Assembly (NCBI GenBank): GCA_012798155.1
Contig: JAAZNR010000165.1
Coordinates: 1-7,364, forward strand
DNA from: Thermogutta sp.
Lineage (GTDB): Bacteria > Planctomycetota > Planctomycetia > Pirellulales > Thermoguttaceae
Length of the DNA: 7,364 nt
Direction of reading: 5' to 3'
Part shown: positions 1-5,473 of the stretch, piece by piece
Layout: the number at the start of each line of letters is the position of its first letter
Position numbering within the stretch: position 1 is the first letter of the stretch
Translations under genes and position numbers: made by a program
The notes under the pieces: model-generated
The model's input: only the letters and a program-made list of their open reading frames with translations
Databases searched by the model: none
Told to the model about the DNA's origin: nothing

Positions 1-411
1 CGAATGAGCCGTGCCCGCATCCACGCACTCTAGCGGCATCTTCCTTTTGACAACCTCCGGAACTGACCCCGAGCCGGAGAGAAAATACACACCCGCGACA
101 GTCGCGTCGTCAAGCGTAAGCCATGCAACGTCCAAGGAAAATACATAATCCGAAGAAACACGACGTGCCGGACGCATCACTGCCCACAGCACAATTGGCT
201 GTCGCAGAGCCTGCGGGCCGCTATGTATAAGCGCCTCACGAGCCTTGAAACAGCTCGGCAGTACCTCCGGATCGAAAACTGACTCACCGCGCAGGATACC
301 ATCCAGAACGCCTATCGTATTCACAACCTTTTTGCGATCATCGCTACCAAGGTCGCATCCAATCACGAGAATCATCAATGGGACCAGGCCCCAAACCCCG
401 TGCGATCGCAT
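1..411 (-). CDS. Lipoprotein of unknown function, 3' end beyond window
   Basis: I read this frame directly from the minus strand. It is open from the ATG at 411 to the left edge, giving 137 residues with no stop. The N-terminus MRSHGVWGLVPLMILVIGC is a type II (lipoprotein) signal peptide: a basic Arg2, a hydrophobic core at about 5-17, and lipobox V16-I17-G18-C19. Cleavage before Cys19 would leave a lipid-anchored mature protein. Residue +2 is Asp20, which in enterobacteria favours inner-membrane retention; whether that rule holds here is unknown. The mature part is soluble and mixed in composition, with no motif I recognise. The start is set by a strong GGGAGGAG 7 nt upstream. Base composition appears less GC-rich than in ftsK, with codons such as ATA, GTA and TTT, so this may be accessory DNA. 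The opposite-strand reading frame at 245-433 is judged a shadow. The gene call is fairly secure; the function is unknown. Confidence 0.72.
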   Translation of the reverse strand, partial: MRSHGVWGLVPLMILVIGCDLGSDDRKKVVNTIGVLDGILRGESVFDPEVLPSCFKAREALIHSGPQALRQPIVLWAVMRPARRVSSDYVFSLDVAWLTLDDATVAGVYFLSGSGSVPEVVKRKMPLECVDAGTAHS

Positions 412-418
412 CACGAAG

Positions 419-426
419 CTCCTCCC
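419..426 (-). promoter_or_regulatory. Ribosome binding site of the lipoprotein gene
   Basis: On the minus strand GGGAGGAG lies 7 nt upstream of the ATG at 411. This near-perfect Shine-Dalgarno fixes the start. It also supports the partial frame as a real gene rather than the overlapping plus-strand frame. Confidence 0.75.
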
Positions 427-456
427 ATGGTAACCGTTCACGGGGTTCTTGCCTTA

Positions 457-493
457 TCGTGCCCTGCCCGACCCCCTAGCGGCAGGGCAACGA
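457..493. other. Hairpin in the leader region of the lipoprotein gene
   Basis: GCCCTGCC (461-468) and GGCAGGGC (481-488) are perfect inverted repeats around a 12-nt loop. A T-A pair (460/489) extends the stem, and after one bulged A (490) TCG/CGA pairs extend it further, giving about 12 base pairs. No T-run follows on either strand, so it is not a classical intrinsic terminator. On the minus strand it would sit about 45-80 nt upstream of the lipoprotein start, probably in the mRNA leader. Its function is unknown. Confidence 0.45.
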
Positions 494-613
494 CTATGAT
501 CTTAAACAGCGAAATCGCGATTGTCACGCCCCCTCCCATTTTGCAGAATTCCGGCTGACCGACCGCGCGATTGATCTTCCTTCGGCACATCGGTATGCGT
601 AACTTTCCGCCCC

Positions 614-970
614 ATGAAGGTGCGAGAAAACAGTCGCGATTGGGAAGCCGGCCGGCCGGCGCGGCGTGTGGCCAAGCTGGAGGAAAAGCTTTTCGCGGCG
701 ATGGAACGCATCGCCGCCCTGGCGGAGGAGAACGCACGGCTCCGGCAAGAAAACCGGCAGCTCCATGAGCAGAATCGGAAACTCCATGACGAGAACCGGC
801 GACTCCATGAGCAGAAGCGGCGACCCGGCGAAGAGAGCGAACGACTCAAACAGCAGTCGGCCGCCGCCCGCAAGGCTTCCTCAATCTCCTCCAGGCCGGC
901 ATCGAGCGATATCGTCAAGCCGCCGGGTTGCCGCGAGCTTTCCGCCGCACCCGAATGGATCGAATGGTGA
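614..970 (+). pseudogene. Relic of IS66-type transposase N-terminal region
   Basis: A 118-residue frame starts at ATG 614 and ends at TGA 968-970. Residues 20-80 form a charged coiled coil with ENxRL-type heptads. Residues 83-102 read AAARKASSISSRPASSDIVK, a degraded version of the 'K(N/D)SSTSSKPPSSDIVKPP' motif that follows the N-terminal coiled coil in many IS66-family transposases. Full IS66 transposases are around 450-550 residues. Here everything after the motif is missing: the zinc-binding part, the DDE catalytic core and the C-terminus. The last residues (RELSAAPEWIEW) are not readily alignable. There is no Shine-Dalgarno before the ATG, and I see no terminal inverted repeats or target duplication. 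It is most likely a decayed, deleted insertion sequence. Domestication as a small coiled-coil protein is possible but unsupported. The IS66 assignment rests on my recognition of the motif and has not been searched. Confidence 0.55.
749..832 (+). repeat. Four imperfect tandem 21-bp repeats encoding coiled-coil heptads
   Basis: Units at 749-769, 770-790, 791-811 and 812-832 encode ENRQLHE, QNRKLHD, ENRRLHE and QKRRPGE. The first three share CGG at codon 3 and CTCCAT at codons 5-6, so similarity exists at DNA level and not only at protein level. The fourth copy has lost Leu-His to Pro-Gly, which would break the helix. This suggests duplication of one heptad codon block within the transposase leucine-zipper region. 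Confidence 0.7.
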
Positions 971-1132
971 ACTTGGTCGGGCCCTCTGCTTCATAGCGAC
1001 CATATCGCGAAACCGGATCGCGAAAACTGATAGGCGAACCGCAGCGGGACTGCGGCGCCCGCTTCGGTCTGCCGATAGATTAGTAGGGATCCCTGCCGAC
1101 CTCCACTTCTTCGCGGCGAGGCCGTACGCGTC
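971..1132. other. Non-coding gap upstream of ftsK
   Basis: No supported gene lies here. An in-frame TAG at 1076-1078 closes the ftsK frame upstream. I find no convincing -35/-10 pair. Two direct copies of ATCGCGAAA (1004-1012 and 1017-1025, spaced 13 bases start to start) and the palindrome GGGATCCC (1087-1094) are the only structures seen. Confidence 0.4.
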
Positions 1133-3850
1133 ATGTCCGTGCAATCCGAATTGCGGCGCGACCTGTTATCGCTGTTCTCGCTTGCGCTGGCTTTATTTCT
1201 GATCGCTTCGCTGGCGACGTTTGATCCCGCGGACCCGCCGTCTCGGGCAGTCTATCCGGGCAATGAAAACCCGTCGAACGTTTGCGGCTGGGCGGGGGCC
1301 GTGACGGCCCATCTTCTGCTGGAATGGACGGGAATCGGCGCGGCCTACGCGACGATTTCGGCCGTCGCGCTCACGGTTGCCCTCCTGTTTCGCGTCCCGC
1401 TCGGGCGGCCGGGCATACGAATCGCCGGTTGGTTCTTCTCCCTTTTGGGGCTGACCGCCGCCGCCGACATCTTGATAACCTCCTGGAGCCCCGGAGTCGC
1501 CGTCGGACCGGGAGGTTATCTGGGAGCCCTCACGGCCCTCATCTTGAGGCAATACGCCGGTACGGCGGGATCGCTGCTGATCGCCGTCGTGTCGTTCGTG
1601 GCAGGCGTTTTGGTCGCAAGCAACGCCGACCTTCGGGGATTCACGCGAATTCTTTTTTGGCCGCTGCACGGCCTGGCGCAGGGCGTCATGCTGGTAGCCG
1701 GAGCATACGGGTTGCCGATCCCCGCGCCCGAGCGCAGCCCCCTCGATGCCAAACGCGGAGGGGAAGGCCGACGCGACAAAGCGACCTCGCGAATCGCAGA
1801 CGGTCGGGCAAGGCAGGCTGACGGCGAAGGGGGGGGAGAAACCGTTCGCGTAATCAAGCCCGGCACCGATTCCCAGCCCGTCGAAAATCCCTCACCGGCC
1901 CCCAATCCGCCGCCCCCGCCTGCTCCCAGTCGCCGCGAGGATGTCAGGATTCGCAAGCCGCAGAAGCCTTCTCGTGAATCGCTCTTGGAGGAGATCGAAT
2001 CGGTCGCGCATGCGGCTCCGCAAATCGATTACAAGCTGCCCTCGCTGGACCTCCTGCTCGAGTCGGAGCCGTTCCGCTTCGAAGCGCAAGAGCAAGATGT
2101 CCGCCGGAAGGCGGCGATCCTCGAAAAGACGTTCGCCGATTTCGGTTACCGCGTCCGCGTGGTGGAGATCCAAACCGGACCGGTGATTGCCCAGTTCGAG
2201 GTCGAATTGGAAGCCGGGCTGCGGCTGAGCAAGATCACCGTACTGGCGGACGACTTGGCCATCGCCCTCCGCGTGCCCAGCGTGCGCATCGTGGCGCCCA
2301 TTCCGGGCAAGAATACGGTCGGCATCGAAGTCCCCAATAGCGAACGGCAGCTCGTTCGATTGCGGGAGGTGATCGAGGAATCGCATGCCAAGTTCTCGGC
2401 CATGCGCATTCCCATTTTCTTGGGGAAGGACGTGGCCGGAACGCCGCTGGTCGTCGATCTCTCCACGATGCCCCATCTTTTGATCGCGGGGCGGACGGGA
2501 ACCGGCAAGAGCGTTTGCCTGAACTCCATCATCATGTCGATCCTAATGACGCGGACGCCGGAGGACGTGCGGCTCCTGCTCATCGATCCCAAAATGGTGG
2601 AGCTGAGTCCGTACAAGCGAATCCCCCACCTGATGCACCCCGTGGTCACGGACATGCGCAAGGCCGAGGCCATTCTCGCGTGGGCCGTGGAAAAGATGGA
2701 GGAACGCTACGGCCTCTTGGCCCGCGCCGGCGTGCGGCACCTCAGCGTTTACAACCAACTGGGCGAAGAAGAACTGATGGAGCGGATGCGACCGGAAAGC
2801 GAAGAGGATCGCGCCCGGATACCCACGCACATGCCCTACATCGTGATCGTGGCGGATGAAATGGCGGACCTGATGATGACCTCGGCCAAGGAAGTCGAGA
2901 CGCACATCATCCGCTTGGCGCAGAAAAGCCGCGCGGTGGGCATCCATCTCGTACTGGCGACGCAAAAACCGACGGTCGACGTCATCACGGGCTTGATCAA
3001 GTCCAACCTGCCCGCCCGGATTTGCTTCGAGGTCGCCTCCCGCGTCGACAGCCGCGTCGTGCTGGACGAAATGGGGGCCGAAAAACTGTTGGGCAACGGC
3101 GATATGCTGTTCCTTCGCCCGGGTACCAGTACGCTCATTCGCGGGCAAGGCACTTACGTCAGTGACGACGAAATCAATCGCGTGATCGATGCCGTGGCCG
3201 TCCGCGAGCCGCAATTCGTCCAGGAACTGGTCCAACTGAAGCCGTCGTCGCCCGGCGGCACAGCCTCGCCGACGGAAGTCCGCGACGAGCTGTACGAAGC
3301 CGCCGTGGACATCGTGATCCGCGAAGGACGGGGCAGCGTGTCCCTCCTGCAACGGGCTTTGGGAATCGGCTACGGGCGAGCGGCACGGCTCATCGACTAC
3401 ATGGCCGAGGACGGGATTGTCGGACCCTATAATGGATCGCAAGCCCGGGAGGTGCTTATCAGTCTGGAGGAATGGGAAGCAAGAGGCGGAGAAATTCCAC
3501 GGCCGGCACAAGGCGGATCACATGCAACCTCCGATACGCCGTCCGGCGGTTCCACCAGCCCAGTCGCCCTGCCACGTTCGGACAATCGGATCGTTTTGGT
3601 ATCGCCGGGCGACCAGAGCGATCCTGCCCGAAGTGCGGGACCGTCGGCGAGGATATTGAACCCCGAGATGCCGGCTCTTTCGGGAACGGAAGGCCGTCAG
3701 CTCGACGCCAAACCGCAGGCCGTGCGGCGCCCCTTTGCCGGACCGGAACCGCCGGTCCATCGCGATCCCCTTTCCCGGAACGAGGACAAGAACGCACTCG
3801 CCCCTTGGGAGGAACAACCGACGCCGCATCGCAGAGCGGAAGGGGCGTGA
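1133..3850 (+). CDS. ftsK: FtsK/SpoIIIE-family DNA translocase
   Basis: This 905-residue protein is a septum-anchored, ATP-driven dsDNA pump. In the family it moves the chromosome terminus at division and helps XerCD resolve dimers at dif. About four membrane helices lie at 11-29, 67-86, 95-115 and 143-162, with planctomycete-like 'NVCGWAGA' and 'GPGGYLGA'. A basic, Pro-rich linker spans about 200-300 and includes NPPPPPAP. The alpha/beta motor begins near KLPSLDLLLE. Walker A is GRTGTGKS (453-460) and Walker B is IVIVADE (570-576), followed by MADLMM. Next come RLAQKSRAVGIHLVLATQKP and GAEKLLGNGDMLF. The winged-helix gamma domain (about 718-777) has SLLQRALGIGYGRAARLIDY and GIVGPYNGSQAREVL. 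All key motor motifs are intact. ATG 1133 is the first ATG after an in-frame stop, with GCGAGG 11 nt upstream (weak). Odd points: a disordered tail of about 122 residues beyond the gamma domain, and an 8-G run in the linker. Family assignment is very secure. Confidence 0.97.
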   Translation: MSVQSELRRDLLSLFSLALALFLIASLATFDPADPPSRAVYPGNENPSNVCGWAGAVTAHLLLEWTGIGAAYATISAVALTVALLFRVPLGRPGIRIAGWFFSLLGLTAAADILITSWSPGVAVGPGGYLGALTALILRQYAGTAGSLLIAVVSFVAGVLVASNADLRGFTRILFWPLHGLAQGVMLVAGAYGLPIPAPERSPLDAKRGGEGRRDKATSRIADGRARQADGEGGGETVRVIKPGTDSQPVENPSPAPNPPPPPAPSRREDVRIRKPQKPSRESLLEEIESVAHAAPQIDYKLPSLDLLLESEPFRFEAQEQDVRRKAAILEKTFADFGYRVRVVEIQTGPVIAQFEVELEAGLRLSKITVLADDLAIALRVPSVRIVAPIPGKNTVGIEVPNSERQLVRLREVIEESHAKFSAMRIPIFLGKDVAGTPLVVDLSTMPHLLIAGRTGTGKSVCLNSIIMSILMTRTPEDVRLLLIDPKMVELSPYKRIPHLMHPVVTDMRKAEAILAWAVEKMEERYGLLARAGVRHLSVYNQLGEEELMERMRPESEEDRARIPTHMPYIVIVADEMADLMMTSAKEVETHIIRLAQKSRAVGIHLVLATQKPTVDVITGLIKSNLPARICFEVASRVDSRVVLDEMGAEKLLGNGDMLFLRPGTSTLIRGQGTYVSDDEINRVIDAVAVREPQFVQELVQLKPSSPGGTASPTEVRDELYEAAVDIVIREGRGSVSLLQRALGIGYGRAARLIDYMAEDGIVGPYNGSQAREVLISLEEWEARGGEIPRPAQGGSHATSDTPSGGSTSPVALPRSDNRIVLVSPGDQSDPARSAGPSARILNPEMPALSGTEGRQLDAKPQAVRRPFAGPEPPVHRDPLSRNEDKNALAPWEEQPTPHRRAEGA
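1829..1836 (+). repeat. Run of eight G inside the ftsK linker
   Basis: Eight consecutive G residues encode part of GEGGGE in the poorly conserved linker between the membrane and motor domains. The frame is continuous through it as sequenced. Such runs are prone to replication or transcription slippage and to sequencing error. A change of length here would separate the membrane domain from the motor. Confidence 0.8.
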
Positions 3851-3860
3851 TTCGCGGCAG

Positions 3861-3882
3861 CTTCGCCTTTATGCGGGCGAAG
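3861..3882 (+). terminator. Weak hairpin just after ftsK
   Basis: CTTCGCC (3861-3867) pairs with GGCGAAG (3876-3882) around an 8-nt loop, 10 bases after the ftsK stop. It is well placed between convergent genes and could end transcription. It lacks the T-run of a strong intrinsic terminator, so the call is tentative. Confidence 0.35.
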
Positions 3883-3945
3883 TCCTTCGAATGGCCGTCT
3901 AACGGCACGGCCCCTGCTTATCGAACGCCGCACTACCGTGGCAAT

Positions 3946-3977
3946 CCGTCACGGCATCACAAGCCGTCACGGCATCA
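3946..3977. repeat. 14-bp direct repeat at the 3' end of the oxidoreductase gene
   Basis: CCGTCACGGCATCA occurs at 3946-3959 and again at 3964-3977, an 18-base period. The second copy contains the oxidoreductase stop codon (TGA on the minus strand, 3975-3977). Each copy has a near-palindromic core; the second reads GCCGT-C-ACGGC (3963-3973). On the minus strand these give short hairpins directly after the stop and might aid termination. Alternatively they are a local duplication. Confidence 0.6.
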
Positions 3978-5297
3978 ATAGGCCTTGGTTTGGCCCGGCA
4001 TGGCGCAAGGATAGATCCCGTCCGGACCGGGCTTCGGCTGCGGTTCGGCATCCCAGGTGTAGCCGCTGGGAGACAAATCCAGTTGCGAAGCGACGGCCTC
4101 GTCCCAAGTGACGATCTGACCGGAATAGGTCGCCATCCGACCCAGGATCGCCGTCATGGTCCCGAGGATGGTGGGGTCCACCTCGTTGTAGGCTTCGCCG
4201 TTGAGGTGGGCCTTGAGCAGGTCATTCCATTCCAATCCGTGCCCGTCCGGCCCGCGCTCCACCCGCACGGGATCGCGTCCTTCCACTTGAAGAACGGCGC
4301 GACCGTGGCCCTCGATGCCGACGTAGCCTTTCGTGCCGTGGGCATGTTCCGAAAAGCTGTCCCAACAGCCTGGGATGTGCCGGCAATAGCTGAAGCCTTG
4401 GATGCCGTCTTCGTAGGTGAATTCGACGGCGTGATGATCGAAGATATCCCCGTAGTCCTTGCCGATGCGGAATTGCCGTCCGCCCATGCCCTGCGCGGAA
4501 ACCGGATGCCGATCGCCCATCATCCAATTCATGACGTCGAGATCATGGACGTGTTGCTCGACGATGTGGTCGCCGCTCAGCCAGGTGAAGTAGTACCAGT
4601 TGTTGACCTGATATTGCATCTCGGTTTGGTCGGGCTTGCGGGGCCGAACCCAGACGCCGCTGGAATTGTAATAGACCCGAAGATGGGTGATCTTGCCGAT
4701 CTCGCCGTCCCGGATTCGGCCGATCATCTCCTTGTGTTTCAATTCATGGCGGAGATGATGGCCGACCGCCACCCGCAACCCCTTGGCTTTGGCCTGCTCG
4801 TTGGCGGCCCGAATGCGGCGCATGCCGGGGGCGTCCACCGCAAGCGGCTTTTCCATGAAGACGTGCTTGCCGGCCTGCACGAAATGCTCGAAGTGCATGG
4901 GCCGAAAGCCCGGCGGGCTGCAATCCAAGATGATGTCGGCCCCGGTCTCGGTCAGCCGCTTGTAGCCGTCCAGATCCGTAAAGCGGCGTTCGGGCGGGAC
5001 CTCCACTTGCTTGGGAAACCTTGCCGATATGGCCCGCAAGCAATTCTCGACGCGTTCCGCGAAGGCGTCGTGCAGCGCGATCAGTTGCAGGTTCGCGCCC
5101 ACGCTGTTGGATAAGGCATCCGCCAAAGCGCCGGTGCCCCTGCCGCCGCAGCCGGTAAGGGCGATTTTGATCACGTCGCTGCCCGCGGCATGGGCGGATC
5201 GCGTCAAAGGCACGGTTGCCAATACCCCGCTTGCGGCGGCGAGTTTCAGGAAGCCTCGCCGGCTCGGCGAAGGACTCTGGAAAGATTCGGTCTTCAT
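3975..5297 (-). CDS. Tat-exported Gfo/Idh/MocA-family oxidoreductase
   Basis: This 440-residue protein belongs to the glucose-fructose oxidoreductase / inositol dehydrogenase family, which oxidises or reduces sugars and polyols with NAD(P). Residues 12-18 (SRRGFLK) form a twin-arginine motif, followed by a hydrophobic stretch and a likely cleavage site after AHA (35-37). It is therefore probably exported folded with its cofactor bound. The Rossmann fold begins at VIKIALTGCGGRGTGA (42-57). The family EKP motif is at 149-151, in HVFMEKPLAVD. The C-terminal alpha/beta domain holds GDHIVEQHVHDLDVMNW (about 242-258), where the His/Asp pair fits the catalytic region. Length is normal for Tat-type members. 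The start is supported by GAGGAG 9 nt upstream. It follows the transporter gene after a 176-base gap containing a nested inverted repeat, and its 3' end faces ftsK. Substrate and direction are unknown. The family is secure. Confidence 0.94.
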   Translation of the reverse strand: MKTESFQSPSPSRRGFLKLAAASGVLATVPLTRSAHAAGSDVIKIALTGCGGRGTGALADALSNSVGANLQLIALHDAFAERVENCLRAISARFPKQVEVPPERRFTDLDGYKRLTETGADIILDCSPPGFRPMHFEHFVQAGKHVFMEKPLAVDAPGMRRIRAANEQAKAKGLRVAVGHHLRHELKHKEMIGRIRDGEIGKITHLRVYYNSSGVWVRPRKPDQTEMQYQVNNWYYFTWLSGDHIVEQHVHDLDVMNWMMGDRHPVSAQGMGGRQFRIGKDYGDIFDHHAVEFTYEDGIQGFSYCRHIPGCWDSFSEHAHGTKGYVGIEGHGRAVLQVEGRDPVRVERGPDGHGLEWNDLLKAHLNGEAYNEVDPTILGTMTAILGRMATYSGQIVTWDEAVASQLDLSPSGYTWDAEPQPKPGPDGIYPCAMPGQTKAY

Positions 5298-5306
5298 GGA
5301 AAGGAA

Positions 5307-5312
5307 CTCCTC
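5307..5312 (-). promoter_or_regulatory. Ribosome binding site of the Gfo/Idh/MocA gene
   Basis: GAGGAG on the minus strand lies 9 nt upstream of the ATG at 5297. Its first base (5312) is also the last base of the 10-bp arm ACGCCTGACG of the nested inverted repeat. Folding of that element in the mRNA could therefore affect ribosome access. Confidence 0.7.
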
Positions 5313-5408
5313 GTCAGGCGTTGGGACAAATGTCGGGGCCGAATAGTTAGGCCGCCCGCCGTGCGGGCGGTTTCGGAAACGATGCGGCGGCGTACTCGAC
5401 GCCTGACG
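5312..5408. promoter_or_regulatory. Nested inverted-repeat element before the oxidoreductase gene
   Basis: Three inverted repeats lie inside each other with almost the same centre. The outer pair is CGTCAGGCGT (5312-5321) with ACGCCTGACG (5399-5408), a perfect 10 bp. The middle pair is CCGAA (5339-5343) with TTCGG (5372-5376). The inner pair is CCGCCCGC (5352-5359) with GCGGGCGG (5363-5370), 8 bp with a 3-nt loop. The whole is 97 bases and fills the middle of the gap between transporter stop and oxidoreductase start. It could be a structured mRNA leader, a partial terminator between the two genes, or a small REP/MITE-like repeat. The pairings are seen in the sequence; the role is inferred. 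Confidence 0.5.
5352..5370. terminator. GC-rich hairpin, possible terminator after the transporter gene
   Basis: An 8-bp all-GC stem closes on a 3-nt loop about 105-120 bases past the transporter stop. On the minus strand, the direction needed, it is followed by CCTAACTATT rather than a T-run, so termination would be weak or partial. Read on the plus strand it is followed by TTT, but no plus-strand gene ends here. Confidence 0.35.
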
Positions 5409-5473
5409 TCGGAGCGCCTTGCCGTACCGCGTTCACGCGCTCGCGCGAGGTGCCGGGAATCCGCGGCCCCACC

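Noticed and set aside
245..433. 62-residue plus-strand reading frame
   Set aside because: It lies opposite the lipoprotein frame, which has a strong Shine-Dalgarno and a lipobox, and its translation looks like antisense, low-complexity sequence.
462..469. GGGCAGGG on the minus strand, matching the E. coli KOPS consensus GGGNAGGG, not far from ftsK
   Set aside because: A single 8-base match with one free position is expected about once by chance in a window of this size, and the guide sequence of this lineage is not known.
502..918. 138-residue minus-strand frame with repeated RFCSWS-type motifs
   Set aside because: The repeats mirror the 21-bp heptad repeats of the plus-strand transposase relic, and the composition is that of an antisense shadow.
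666..1202. 178-residue plus-strand frame running into ftsK
   Set aside because: Rich in Arg, Ser and Pro with no motif. It overlaps both the transposase relic and the ftsK start in a different frame.
3990..5114. 374-residue plus-strand frame opposite the oxidoreductase gene
   Set aside because: A typical long antisense frame in GC-rich DNA. The minus-strand product has a Tat signal, Rossmann motif and EKP motif.
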